Source: Pseudomonas syringae CC1557
GTDB taxonomy: Bacteria > Pseudomonadota > Gammaproteobacteria > Pseudomonadales > Pseudomonadaceae
Length of the DNA: 64,000 bases
Assembly: GCF_000452705.1 (NCBI RefSeq)
Contig: NZ_CP007014.1
Coordinates: 2,542,001-2,606,000 of the forward strand
Direction of reading: 5' to 3'
The notes beneath the pieces were generated by a model. The model did not search any database. It was given only the letters and a program-made list of their open reading frames with translations, and was not told the origin of the DNA. Made by a program: the position numbers and the translations under genes. Shown one piece after another: positions 26,484 through 36,138 of this stretch (the first letter of the stretch is position 1; each line of letters opens with the position of its first letter).

Positions 26484-26793
26484 ACAGAAGATCTCGGGCC
26501 ATTGGTCGGTTGAGGACGTGAGCAGGGTGCGATAGTACGAGCAAATGCAGGTCGGGCGCAGGGAAAATTAGCTACCGCGCCGTCGAATGTTCACATGGCT
26601 TGCAATGTCCCGTCGACATGCGAACAATGGCGGCCAATATGCACCGTGGCGTTCAGACGCTGTCTGGCTGCGACCTGCAGCGCACAGGACACAATCGATG
26701 ACAGGCATGTCGACTATTAATAGCCACCGATGGTGTTGCCGGCAATGCCCGGATAAAGTTTGTGGCATCAAGGTTTACCAGGCGAGGTTCTAA

Positions 26794-27816
26794 ATGTCCC
26801 GCACGATCCGTTTTCACCAGTTCGGCCCGGCCGAGGTGCTCAAGGTTGAAGAGCAACCCGTAGCGTCGCCTGCACCCGGCGAGGTGCAAGTGCGCGTCCA
26901 GGCCATTGGTGTCAGCTGGTATGACGTACTCTGGCGGCAAAATCTCGCTTCGACCCAAGCACGTCTGCCTGCCGGTCTGGGTTACGAAATGGCCGGTGTG
27001 GTCACTGCGCTGGGCGACGGGGTAGATGACCTGCACGTGGGCGACAAGGTGGCCAGTTTTCCTGCGGCCGATGCCAACCAGCACCCGGTCTATGGCGAGA
27101 ACATCGTCATGCCGCGTCTGGCACTGACTCGTTACCCCGATGCACTGACGCCGGTGGAAGCCAGCGTGCATTACACGCCGTACCTGGTGGCCTACTTTGC
27201 CTATGTCGATCTGGCGCGCATCAAGGCCGGGCAGACCGTGCTGGTCACCGATGCCAGTCATTGTTCAGGTCCTGCGTTCGTCCAGTTGGGCAAGGCGCTG
27301 GGCGTTCGCGTGATTGCGGCTACCAAGACTGACGATGCGCGTGAGTATCTGCAGTCGCTGGGTGCTGACAAGGTGGTGGTCACTGAAGATCAGGACCTGT
27401 TGATGGCGATCAACAAGTACACAGACAACCGTGGTGTCGATGCGGTTTTCGATGGCCTGGGCGGTCCGCAGATGTCGATCATGGGCGACGTGCTGGCACC
27501 ACGCGGCAGTCTGGTGCTGTACGGCCTGCAAGGCGGCAATCAGACCCCGTTCCCGGCCTGCGCAGCCTTTCAGAAGAACATCCAGTTTTACGTACACTGT
27601 CTGGGCAACTTCACCGGCAAGCCGGAACTGGGCATCACTCAGGATCAGCAAGCATTGCAACGTGCCCTGCAGGACATCAACCAGATGACCGCAGACAGGG
27701 TGCTGGCGCCTCTGCAAACGCGCAGCTTCCCGTTCGAGCAGGTGGTGCAGGCGCACCGTTACATGGATGTCTGCCCGATTGGCGGGCGTGCGGTGCTGGA
27801 AGTCGAGTCGGTCTGA
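26794..27816 (+). CDS. Zinc-independent medium-chain alcohol dehydrogenase / quinone oxidoreductase
   Basis: A 340-residue MDR-superfamily enzyme. The N-terminal GroES-like domain (HQFGPAEVLKVEEQPV, GLGYEMAGVV) lacks zinc-ligand cysteines. The nucleotide-binding domain carries VLVTDASHCSGPAFVQLGKALG in place of the common AAxGGVG loop, an unusual cysteine- and histidine-containing version. It would reduce a quinone or an activated double bond with NADPH. Single gene, divergent from LysR and closed by a strong terminator at 27850. Confidence 0.85.
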   Translation: MSRTIRFHQFGPAEVLKVEEQPVASPAPGEVQVRVQAIGVSWYDVLWRQNLASTQARLPAGLGYEMAGVVTALGDGVDDLHVGDKVASFPAADANQHPVYGENIVMPRLALTRYPDALTPVEASVHYTPYLVAYFAYVDLARIKAGQTVLVTDASHCSGPAFVQLGKALGVRVIAATKTDDAREYLQSLGADKVVVTEDQDLLMAINKYTDNRGVDAVFDGLGGPQMSIMGDVLAPRGSLVLYGLQGGNQTPFPACAAFQKNIQFYVHCLGNFTGKPELGITQDQQALQRALQDINQMTADRVLAPLQTRSFPFEQVVQAHRYMDVCPIGGRAVLEVESV

Positions 27817-27849
27817 CTCAGCACTTTTCCAGTCGACAGCGTTAGTGAG

Positions 27850-27875
27850 AAAGCCTTCCCCGCGGAAGGCTTTTT
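27850..27875 (+). terminator. Rho-independent terminator after the oxidoreductase
   Basis: AAAGCCTTCC and GGAAGGCTTT pair around a four-base loop and run into five T residues, 33 bp after the stop at 27816. Confidence 0.9.
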
Positions 27876-28411
27876 GCAGTGGACGCAATAAAAGGTACGG
27901 TTTATTAAGAGTCATCTGACTGATGTGTCTGCTTATCCTTTGCAGAAAGGACAGGGATGCTTGAGGTATGGAAGTTATTCGCCCGCATGAACATGCACAG
28001 CATGATCAACGGTGTGTTTGGGTTTATAAGTTTCTTCTATAGCGCGAATATACAGTCGAGATTTCCTACGGCCCCTGATGTAAGCGTTGCACGAGGCAAA
28101 GACGGTCAGGTGCGAGACGGCCTTTGTGTAAAGCCTTTGCGACGGCTGCGTGTCGGGGATTTAAGGGCATAAGTTATAAGGTTTGCTCGGTGGTTAAACA
28201 AACTGTTTAAAGCGAGTGTAAGCGACCGTTCAGGTGTGTCTGTTTTGTAGAACAAACTGTATATTGTAATTATTTGGGAGGCACTGATAATACTTGGGTA
28301 ATTATTACTCAGGGAATGAGTCATGCTCGCATACATAGTTGATCGTCAGTCTGGTGTTCGAGGCTCTGCCTGCACAGTGCGGTGTCTTGATCGACAGGCA
28401 GGTGGCAGACA
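27876..28411. promoter_or_regulatory. AT-rich 536-bp upstream region of the PP-loop gene, with a repeated decamer
   Basis: No supported gene. A 71-codon frame at 27957 has an AGGA site and a hydrophobic start but poor later composition, so I leave it unassigned. The decamer AACAAACTGT occurs at 28197-28206 and 28251-28260; the first copy extends into AAACA-AAC-TGTTT symmetry. AT content rises sharply from 28160 to 28330, in keeping with a regulated promoter, possibly bound by the MocR regulator encoded two genes on. Confidence 0.45.
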
Positions 28412-29914
28412 ATGAGCTCCATACACGAACAAGCAATGAATTACGTTTACCAGCAGGTGTTGCAACGTCTGCTTGGTTATTTCTCACGTGCCGAGCGCAC
28501 AGCGCTGCAGTTGTTGATTCAGCGCCTTATTGTCGCGGCGGGTGGTATCGAACGGATTTCCGCTTTCAAGGTACTGGTGACTTTCGGAGGAGGCAAGGAC
28601 AGTGCCTACACACTGGCCTTTTTGCGTGCGGCTCAATTGAGCATTGCCTGCCGCTCGCCCGGCACCTTCAATTTGCGCGTCGCCACTCGCCGTCATGTGG
28701 GCATGACACCGGCGGTGATGGGTAATATCAACCGCACCTATTCAGCATTGTTTCTATACGACGATCCCCGGGTTGAAATGCTGGTGATCGACAACCAGTA
28801 CACCCAAGCCTTCGAGCCAGACCTGCCTTTTTCCAGTGCTGGTCGCGAGCAGAACCGCATGGAAGTGCTGCTCGGTGGCCACCTTTCTGCGGGTGATGCG
28901 CGCACCACTTTTTGCAACACCTGTTACCTGGGGCTGGCAGAGTTTCTAGGGCGCGCACTGAGCTGGGGCAGCGGTGTCGACGCGGTGGTCAGTGGCGACT
29001 CGCGTAGAGAGCAGAAGCAGTACATCACCTGGATCATGCGCCTGGCGCAGCGCAACGGCCAACATCCCGCCCATTGGAGCAGCCAGACTCTGAGCGGAGT
29101 TCTGAAGATGATCGATACCATCGGCCAGGCCTACTATCACGAACTTTATGGTGAGGGCGGGGAAGGCCCTCGCGGTAGCCGGCCTGCCGCGTACTCCGGC
29201 AAAGCCAGCGCGCCAGCCTTCATCACCATTGCCGATCTGATCAGTTGCAAAGCCGACGAGCACTGGAACCTGCTCACCGAGTTTCTGGATTTTCGCTTCG
29301 ACGATCTGGCGTTCAGCTTCAGTGAGTCGGATTGCGCCAATCCTTTACTCATGGCTCACATGCGTGGCCTGACCATGCAATACCTGCATGGGCGCAGCTA
29401 CGCTGACGGGATCGCCGAATACCTGGAGCTGGCGGCTTCGTTGATGCGTCGAAAGCAAATGCCAGCGCGTCTGATTGACAAGGCGCTGAGTGCTTACGCC
29501 GGGCAGGCGCGCATCGATATGCGTCGGGAGCTGGCCTCAAGCTTCGCGCAGGAAGGCTTCGGCCTGAGTGAAACACAACTGGTGTGTATGGTGTTCTCGC
29601 CCTTCGTCGATCAGGGGCGCGGTCTGGAAACGTTTTTGCGCAGTTGCCATCCCGGCATGCTGGTCGCACTGCCAGACCTGCACAAGGCACTGTCAGGCTC
29701 GACTGCACCGGATCAGGTGATGCAGTGGCTGGTGGACATCAGCGGTCTGAGTCTCAAAGGGTTACAGAACCTCTATGACAAACAACGCGTGGACTTTGGC
29801 GACCCGAATTCGCTGATCGCCCGAATACGCGCTGCCGACCCTGACAAGGGACGGGTCATGAGCGTAGATCCGGTCACCGGCGAGGCGCTCGCTGAAGTGC
29901 TTTCCGGGCGCTGA
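28412..29914 (+). CDS. PP-loop ATP-pyrophosphatase-like protein of unknown function, 500 aa
   Basis: The region around residue 58 reads TFGGGKDSAYT, the SGGxDS-type P-loop of N-type ATP pyrophosphatases, which activate a substrate carbonyl or phosphate by adenylation. A CxxC pair follows at Cys168 and Cys171 (FCNTCYLGL), as in PP-loop enzymes that bind zinc or an iron-sulfur cluster. SGDSRREQKQY at 194-204 may be the second nucleotide loop. The C-terminal 250 residues are mainly helical and unfamiliar. This is not QueC, TilS, ThiI, TtcA or PAPS reductase as I know them. ATG at 28412 follows AGGTGG. Probably co-transcribed with the MocR gene 84 bp on. Confidence 0.7.
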   Translation: MSSIHEQAMNYVYQQVLQRLLGYFSRAERTALQLLIQRLIVAAGGIERISAFKVLVTFGGGKDSAYTLAFLRAAQLSIACRSPGTFNLRVATRRHVGMTPAVMGNINRTYSALFLYDDPRVEMLVIDNQYTQAFEPDLPFSSAGREQNRMEVLLGGHLSAGDARTTFCNTCYLGLAEFLGRALSWGSGVDAVVSGDSRREQKQYITWIMRLAQRNGQHPAHWSSQTLSGVLKMIDTIGQAYYHELYGEGGEGPRGSRPAAYSGKASAPAFITIADLISCKADEHWNLLTEFLDFRFDDLAFSFSESDCANPLLMAHMRGLTMQYLHGRSYADGIAEYLELAASLMRRKQMPARLIDKALSAYAGQARIDMRRELASSFAQEGFGLSETQLVCMVFSPFVDQGRGLETFLRSCHPGMLVALPDLHKALSGSTAPDQVMQWLVDISGLSLKGLQNLYDKQRVDFGDPNSLIARIRAADPDKGRVMSVDPVTGEALAEVLSGR

Positions 29915-29998
29915 CCCGGCAGCGGATTATGGCTGCTGCCGCTTGCTCGGCATCAGCCTTGTCGTGATTGCCCGGACCCTTTGTTGAATGAGCGCCGG

Positions 29999-31408
29999 AT
30001 GACTGCCATGAAAGACCACACGGACTTCGCCTATCAGGCGGTTTATCGCTATCTCGCTCGTCTTGTCGCTCAGGATCAGGCCGGGGCGGCACTCAAGATG
30101 CCGTCGCTGCGCCAGCTTGCGCGCCGCCTGCAGGTATCGATATCCACGGTGCAAAGTGCTTACTCGCTACTGGAAAAAGAAGGGCGCGTCTATTCGGTTG
30201 CCAAGTCGGGTTATTACTCGATGCCGCGCAGCAACGCATCAGACGAGCTGCCATGCCGCAGTGGCGACCTTTTGCACGCACTGCAATGCAATGCCAGGCG
30301 TGCCGGGATGCTGCTGTTGGGCGGCGATGAGCCAAGCGTGCTGCAAGTGCCGGAAAGCCCTTTACTGACGATGGAACGGGAGCTGGCGCGCCATTATCCG
30401 CGCTCGCGCGACGCCGATTTTCAGCCGTTCGGTGAGCTGGAATTGCGCACGGCACTGGCGGCTCGGTACACCCATGATGCCGAGCATTGCTGGCACGCAG
30501 ACAATGTTTACGTCACGCCCGACCTATACGGGGCATTCAAAGTGGTGATCGATACGCTGCGGCTGCGCGGCGGCATTGTAGTGGTGGAGTCACCCTGCGC
30601 CTGGACCTTGCTGCGGTTACTGCAATCGTTCGATATCCGGGTTCTGGAGTTGCCGCAGGACGAACCCGGCAGCCTTGATCCGGGGAAACTGGAGCACCTG
30701 TTGCGGGAGAATAGCGTCGGGCTTGCGATATTTTCGTCGTTCCTGAACCCGCTGCGCGGCAGTGCACGAGCGTCGATTAATAGTCAGGCGCTGGCCGAAG
30801 TCATCAATCGCCATCAGGTCTGGGTATTGGAAAATGACAGTCACAGCGAATTGAGGTTTGCTTGCGAGCCCCATAATCTGCGTCATCTGATTGACCCGCA
30901 AAGACTGGTGATTATCGGTGCGTTCGACAAGAGCCTTGGCCCTGAGGCGCCTTACGGTTATTTGCTGTGCAAACAGCTTGAAGACCGCTGGCAAGCCGGT
31001 TTTCTGTTGCGCGCGTTCGAGCTGCCGCGCATACGGCAGAGGGCGATTGCCAGACTGTGCAGCAGCGGTCGTCTGGATACTCACTTGAACGGGTTGCGCG
31101 CTGTTCTGGCTGAGCGCGCGTCAGCGATGACGCAGCAGCTGGATGAGCAACTGGGTGAGGCGTTGCGCTACGAAGTGCCAGTGGGTGGCTGCGGTGTGTG
31201 GGCGCAAAGCAGGTACCCGGTAAACATGCGTCAGGTTTTCGAAATGATGCTGGCTGAGCGCATTGTCATCGCGCCCGGCGAGCTGTTCAGCCTGCAAGGC
31301 CGATATGCACAGCACCTGCGCATCAGTTATGCCATCGACTGGAGCCGGAACGTGGCCGGGTGGCTGGCTGTGCTGCGAGAGGCATTAAGTCGGGCGCGGC
31401 TGCGGTAA
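29999..31408 (+). CDS. MocR-type regulator: GntR DNA-binding domain fused to an aminotransferase-like domain
   Basis: A 469-residue protein. Residues 1-75 hold the GntR winged helix (KMPSLRQLARRLQVSISTVQSAYSLLEKEGRVY). The remainder is a fold-type-I aminotransferase-like domain with the PLP-lysine segment IGAFDKSLGPEAPYGYL around residues 300-316. MocR proteins bind PLP, often as an aldimine with an amino acid, and usually control one nearby operon. That would be the PP-loop gene just upstream. The start may be ATG 29999 or 30008; ribosome sites are weak at both, which fits coupling to the upstream gene. Confidence 0.85.
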   Translation: MTAMKDHTDFAYQAVYRYLARLVAQDQAGAALKMPSLRQLARRLQVSISTVQSAYSLLEKEGRVYSVAKSGYYSMPRSNASDELPCRSGDLLHALQCNARRAGMLLLGGDEPSVLQVPESPLLTMERELARHYPRSRDADFQPFGELELRTALAARYTHDAEHCWHADNVYVTPDLYGAFKVVIDTLRLRGGIVVVESPCAWTLLRLLQSFDIRVLELPQDEPGSLDPGKLEHLLRENSVGLAIFSSFLNPLRGSARASINSQALAEVINRHQVWVLENDSHSELRFACEPHNLRHLIDPQRLVIIGAFDKSLGPEAPYGYLLCKQLEDRWQAGFLLRAFELPRIRQRAIARLCSSGRLDTHLNGLRAVLAERASAMTQQLDEQLGEALRYEVPVGGCGVWAQSRYPVNMRQVFEMMLAERIVIAPGELFSLQGRYAQHLRISYAIDWSRNVAGWLAVLREALSRARLR

Positions 31409-31513
31409 GCCGAGAATGGCGCAGCCGCCGATCCATTTGTATTTGCCAGACGCGATTCAAGGCTGTTAACTGGACGCTTGTCCAGTATTTGAAACCAGTG
31501 GCTTTTCCCAGCA

Positions 31514-33841
31514 GTGACTTCCCAGACCACCATTAATCCTGATCAGGCGCCAGCCCCTTCCAGCGATTCGCCCAAGCGCTATGTCGTGGCGGTACGCGCA
31601 TTGTGCGAGTTCACGGCCAAGGTGGGCGACCTTGACCTGCGTTTCACGCCATCACCGACCGCTCAGGAAGGCATTGCCGGGCATAGGACCGTTGCGTCGC
31701 GGCGCAGCGCGGATTATCAGGCCGAACTGTCGTTGACGGGTGACTACCGCGAGCTGACCGTACGCGGCAGAGCGGATGGCTATGACGCAGCCCGCAATCA
31801 GCTGGAAGAAGTGAAAACCTATCGCGGCGATCTGGACGCCATGCCCGACAACCATCGCCAACTGCACTGGGCACAGGTGAAGGTCTACGGCTGGCTGCTC
31901 TGCCAACGCCTGCAACTGAAGGAGGTCAAGCTGGCGCTGGTGTATTTCAATATTGTCAGCGAGCAGGAAACCCTGATCAGCGAGCACTTCAGTGCCGCCA
32001 CGCTGCAACAATTCTTCGAGCAGCAGTGCGCGATATTTCTTGGCTGGGCACAGCAGGAGCTGGCGCATACGCGGGCGTTGCATGCCACGCTGACAACCCT
32101 GAAGTTTCCACATCCAGCGTTCCGCACCGGGCAACGTGCTCTGGCTGAATCGGTGTACAAGGCAGCCAGCACCGGTTGTTGCCTGATGGCTCAGGCCCCG
32201 ACCGGTATCGGCAAAACCGTTGGCACGTTGTTCCCGTTGCTCAAGGCTGCGCCCGGTCAGCAGCTCGACAGGATTTTCTTTCTCACGGCCAAGACGCCGG
32301 GACGCAGACTGGCGCTGGATGCCTTGCAGGTAATCAACTGCAGTGCGCCCGAACTCAGGCTGCGGGTGCTGGAACTGGTGGCGCGAGACAAGACCTGCGA
32401 GTACCCGGACAAGGCCTGCAACGGTGATTCCTGTCCGCTGGCCAACGGTTTTTATGATCGCCTGCCTGCGGCGCGCTCGGCTGCGCTGCAATCGCGCTGG
32501 CTGGATCAGGCCAGCGTGCGCGAGGCTGCGTTGCTGCATCAGGTCTGTCCGTACTACCTGAGCCAGGAGCTGGCGCGCTGGGCCGATGTGGTGATTGCCG
32601 ACTACAACTATTACTTCGACCTCAGCGCATTGCTGTTCGGACTTGGCCAGCTCAATCAATGGCGAGTGGCGGTACTGGTCGATGAGGCGCACAACATGGT
32701 CGAGCGGACGCGGCAAATGTACAGCGCCAGCCTTGATCAGAGCCAGTTGAAAGCGCTGATCCAGACTGCACCCGAGCCAGTGAAAAAAGCCTTGCAGCGT
32801 CTCGATCGAGAATGGAATGCGTTACACAAGGCGCAACTCACTGATTATCAAGCCTACTCGGTGGCACCGGATAAATTCATCAATAGCCTGAACCTGTGCA
32901 TTTCGACCCTCGGGGATCATTTCAACGAAAACCCGCAGGCCGTGGATGGCACGTTGCAGGGGTTTTATCTTGAGGCCATCGGTTTTGCGCGCATCGCCGA
33001 GCTGTTCGACGAGCACTTCATTTTCGATATCAGCCGACGCGAGGCGGGTGGCAAGCGCGTTTTGTCGCGGCTGAGCCTGCGCAACGTGGTGCCCGCACGT
33101 TTCATTCGGCCGCGCCTGACCGCTGCGCGCAGCAGCGTGCTGTTTTCTGCAACGCTCAGCCCCCGTCATTACTACGCCGACCTGCTCGGGCTGCCGACCA
33201 ATACCGCCTGGATCGACGTCGAGTCGCCGTTTCATCACGACCAGTTGGACGTGCGGATTATCAGCCGAATTTCGACCCGGTTCACTCATAGGCAGGCGTC
33301 ATTGGCACCGATTGTCGAGCTGCTGGCTGAGCAGTTCGAGGCCAGGCCGGGCAATTATCTGGCGTTTTTCAGCAGCTTCGATTACCTGCAACAGGTCGCG
33401 GAACTGATGGCGCGCACTCATCCGCACATTACCTTGTGGCAGCAGGCCCGCGGCATGGGGGAGGCTGAGCGCCATGCCTTTCTCGAGCGGTTTACCCTGA
33501 GCAGCCAGGGCATCGGCTTTGCGGTGCTGGGGGGCGCGTTCGGGGAGGGCATCGATTTGCCGGGCGCGCGCTTGATCGGCGCATTCATCGCCACCCTGGG
33601 CCTGCCGCAACTCAATCCGGTCAATGAACAGTTCAAACAGCGCATGGCCGCACTGTTCGGCGCTGGCTACGATTACACCTATCTCTACCCCGGCCTGCAG
33701 AAGGTGGTGCAAGCAGCGGGCAGGGTGATCCGTAGCCAGAATGACAATGGCGTCGTGATGCTGATTGATGACCGCTTTGCCGAGCCCAAGGTGGCTCAGC
33801 TGTTTCCGGCGTGGTGGCGACCTCAAACCTCAGGCGGTTAG
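31514..33841 (+). CDS. DinG/XPD-type DNA helicase with N-terminal nuclease-like domain
   Basis: A 775-residue protein. Residues 40-200 resemble a Cas4/RecB-like PD-(D/E)xK nuclease (RGRADGYD near 85, LEEVKTYRG near 100). The helicase core follows: Walker [13 protein letters not shown] near residue 228, a cysteine set ([13 protein letters not shown], then CPYY) near 295-345 typical of the XPD/DinG iron-sulfur cluster, and the DEAH box LVDEAHNM near 388. C-terminal motifs include [11 protein letters not shown] and [11 protein letters not shown]. It would unwind damaged or structured DNA 5' to 3' and perhaps cut it. GTG is the likely start; no good ribosome site is visible. Confidence 0.85.
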   Translation: MTSQTTINPDQAPAPSSDSPKRYVVAVRALCEFTAKVGDLDLRFTPSPTAQEGIAGHRTVASRRSADYQAELSLTGDYRELTVRGRADGYDAARNQLEEVKTYRGDLDAMPDNHRQLHWAQVKVYGWLLCQRLQLKEVKLALVYFNIVSEQETLISEHFSAATLQQFFEQQCAIFLGWAQQELAHTRALHATLTTLKFPHPAFRTGQRALAESVYKAASTGCCLMAQAPTGIGKTVGTLFPLLKAAPGQQLDRIFFLTAKTPGRRLALDALQVINCSAPELRLRVLELVARDKTCEYPDKACNGDSCPLANGFYDRLPAARSAALQSRWLDQASVREAALLHQVCPYYLSQELARWADVVIADYNYYFDLSALLFGLGQLNQWRVAVLVDEAHNMVERTRQMYSASLDQSQLKALIQTAPEPVKKALQRLDREWNALHKAQLTDYQAYSVAPDKFINSLNLCISTLGDHFNENPQAVDGTLQGFYLEAIGFARIAELFDEHFIFDISRREAGGKRVLSRLSLRNVVPARFIRPRLTAARSSVLFSATLSPRHYYADLLGLPTNTAWIDVESPFHHDQLDVRIISRISTRFTHRQASLAPIVELLAEQFEARPGNYLAFFSSFDYLQQVAELMARTHPHITLWQQARGMGEAERHAFLERFTLSSQGIGFAVLGGAFGEGIDLPGARLIGAFIATLGLPQLNPVNEQFKQRMAALFGAGYDYTYLYPGLQKVVQAAGRVIRSQNDNGVVMLIDDRFAEPKVAQLFPAWWRPQTSGG

Positions 33842-33968
33842 GGATCAATACCCGAGCGTCGCTGTCGAACTGCCAGTAAACTGCCACGCTGATCATGTTT
33901 TAGCGCATGTCTTGAAATCGTGGCAGCCTTTTGTTTTTTTCAGTATTCGATGTGTTCATGGAGGTTGT

Positions 33969-35615
33969 ATGAGTCTCAGTCCTTTCGCCGGCAAGCTGGC
34001 ACCTGCGCAGTTACTGGTTGATATCCCGAGACTGGTCACGGCTTATTACACCGGCCAGCCTGATGCGTCGGTGCCAACGCAGCGTGTGGCGTTCGGCACG
34101 TCCGGGCATCGCGGCACCTCGTTCGAGCTGGGCTTCAACGAATGGCACGTGCTGGCCATCAGTCAGGCGATCTGCCTGTACCGCAAGGCCAATGGCATCG
34201 ACGGTCCACTGTTTCTGGGAGCTGACACCCACGCGCTGTCAACGCCAGCTGCGGCCACTGCGCTTGAAGTGCTGGCTGCCAATGGCGTGCAGGTCATGAT
34301 TTCGGAAGGTGACGAATACACCCCGACGCCAGCGGTGTCCCACGCGATCATCTGCTACAACCGTGGTCGCACGTCGGGCCTGGCTGACGGCATCGTCATC
34401 ACGCCGTCGCACAATCCGCCGCAAAGCGGTGGCTTCAAGTACAACCCACCGAATGGCGGCCCGGCCGACAGCGATATCACCAAATGGATCGAGAACAAGG
34501 CCAACGAACTGCTGGCCGAAAAGATCGTCGGTGTCTCGCGCATCAGCCATGAAAAGGCCCTGCGTGCCGATACCACGCACCGCCACGATTACCTGAATAC
34601 CTACGTCGCCGATCTGAAAAGCGTCATTGACCTGGACGCGATCCGCAATTCGGGTCTGCGTCTTGGTGTTGATCCGCTGGGCGGTGCCGGGGTGAATTAC
34701 TGGTCGGCGATTGGCGAGCATTACGGCCTGAATCTGGACGTGGTGAACAAGTTCGTCGATTCCACGTTCCGCTTCATGACCGTGGACTGGGATGGCCAGA
34801 TTCGTATGGACCCGTCCTCCAGCCACGCCATGCAAAGCCTGATCGGTCTTAAAGATCGCTATCAGGTTGCCTTTGCCTGCGATCCTGATCACGACCGTCA
34901 CGGCATCGTGACGCCGTCGGGCGGGTTGATGACGCCTAACAGCTACCTGGCAGTGTCCATCGACTATCTGTTTCAGAACCGCCCTGAATGGCGCGCTGAT
35001 GCAGCGGTCGGCAAGACCGTGGTCAGCAGTGGCATGATTGATCGTGTTGCCGCACGTCTCGGCCGTCGCCTGTACGAGGTGCCCGTCGGCTTCAAGTACT
35101 TCGCTCAAGGGCTGTTCGAGGGCTCGCTTGGCTTTGGCGGCGAAGAGAGCGCGGGGGCTTCGTTCCTGCGTCGTGACGGCACGGTCTGGACCACTGACAA
35201 GGACGGTCTGATCCCGGCGTTGCTGGCTGCAGAAATGACCGCGCGTACCGGTCGTGATCCAAGCGAAATCTACAAGACCATGACCGACGACCTGGGCGAG
35301 CCGTTTTCGACCCGTGTCGACGCCAAGGCCAACCCGCAGCAGAAGGCGCTGTTGAGCAAGCTGTCGCCGGAGCAGGTGACCTCCACAGAGCTGGCAGGCG
35401 AGCCGATCCAGCAGGTACTCAGCAAGGCACCAGGCAATGATCAGGCGTTTGGCGGGGTGAAAGTCATGACCGAGAACGGCTGGTTCGCGGCGCGTCCGTC
35501 AGGCACCGAGGATATCTACAAGATCTACGCCGAGAGTTTTGTCAGCGAAGATCACCTCAAGCGTCTGGTTGCAGAAGCCCAGGTGCTGGTCGATGGTGCT
35601 ATTTCGCCGAAGTAA
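33969..35615 (+). CDS. pgm: Phosphoglucomutase, alpha-D-glucose-specific
   Basis: A 548-residue cytoplasmic enzyme interconverting glucose 1- and 6-phosphate. The phosphoserine loop is [15 protein letters not shown] near residue 144, the magnesium loop [12 protein letters not shown] near 306, the sugar loop [11 protein letters not shown] near 390, and the phosphate-binding loop [13 protein letters not shown] at the C-terminus. Length is normal for the bacterial family. The ATG at 33969 follows GGAGGTTGT. It is monocistronic and closed by a strong terminator at 35671. Confidence 0.96.
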   Translation: MSLSPFAGKLAPAQLLVDIPRLVTAYYTGQPDASVPTQRVAFGTSGHRGTSFELGFNEWHVLAISQAICLYRKANGIDGPLFLGADTHALSTPAAATALEVLAANGVQVMISEGDEYTPTPAVSHAIICYNRGRTSGLADGIVITPSHNPPQSGGFKYNPPNGGPADSDITKWIENKANELLAEKIVGVSRISHEKALRADTTHRHDYLNTYVADLKSVIDLDAIRNSGLRLGVDPLGGAGVNYWSAIGEHYGLNLDVVNKFVDSTFRFMTVDWDGQIRMDPSSSHAMQSLIGLKDRYQVAFACDPDHDRHGIVTPSGGLMTPNSYLAVSIDYLFQNRPEWRADAAVGKTVVSSGMIDRVAARLGRRLYEVPVGFKYFAQGLFEGSLGFGGEESAGASFLRRDGTVWTTDKDGLIPALLAAEMTARTGRDPSEIYKTMTDDLGEPFSTRVDAKANPQQKALLSKLSPEQVTSTELAGEPIQQVLSKAPGNDQAFGGVKVMTENGWFAARPSGTEDIYKIYAESFVSEDHLKRLVAEAQVLVDGAISPK

Positions 35616-35670
35616 GGTGAACAGGGGCATGCCTGGGCTCACACAGGCCTGTCCTTGCTGATGCTTTTTG

Positions 35671-35704
35671 AAACCTCGGGTCGCAAAACGACCCGAGGTT
35701 TTTT
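35671..35704 (+). terminator. Strong rho-independent terminator after pgm
   Basis: AAACCTCGGGTCG pairs with CGACCCGAGGTTT around CAAAA and ends in six T residues. It may also serve the convergent parvulin gene, since the stem is symmetric and A-rich on the other side. Confidence 0.9.
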
Positions 35705-35721
35705 GCTTCAAGGCGTAATGG

Positions 35722-35997
35722 TCAGTCGCGATAGAAGACTTGCACCAGGTGGTAACCGAATTTGCTCTTGATTGGGCCATGCACGACGCGTAACGGCTTT
35801 TTGAAGATCACTTGATCGATGGCGCCCACCATCTGTCCCGGCCGGACTTCGCCCAGATCGCCGCCACGTTTGCCGGACGGGCAGCTAGAATGCTTCCTGG
35901 CCAGCACATCGAACGCCTCGCCTTTGGCGATACGCTGCTTGAGCTGCTCGGCTTCTTCGGCGGTCTTCACCAGAATGTGGCGGGCCTGGGCTTTCAT
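35722..35997 (-). CDS. Small parvulin peptidyl-prolyl isomerase
   Basis: A single-domain parvulin of 91 residues, the minimal size of the family. It shows ARHILVKTAEEAEQL, HSSCPSGKRGGDLGEV, GQMV and FGYHLVQV, with the active-site His, Cys and Met/Phe positions conserved. It has no signal peptide, so it is cytosolic. A second small parvulin lies at 43234, about 50% identical by eye. It is convergent with pgm and divergent from the pilU-type gene. Confidence 0.93.
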   Translation of the reverse strand: MKAQARHILVKTAEEAEQLKQRIAKGEAFDVLARKHSSCPSGKRGGDLGEVRPGQMVGAIDQVIFKKPLRVVHGPIKSKFGYHLVQVFYRD

Positions 35998-36138
35998 GTC
36001 GCAATATCACCTGTCGCAAAAGGCTGCCATTATGCCTGTACTGATCAGCACTTTCCTGCCTGGCGAGAAGCTGTTGCGCTTTACGCGTGCCGTCATGACG
36101 GCTCACTGTTTGTTCATTCATTTTGTACGGTATTGATT

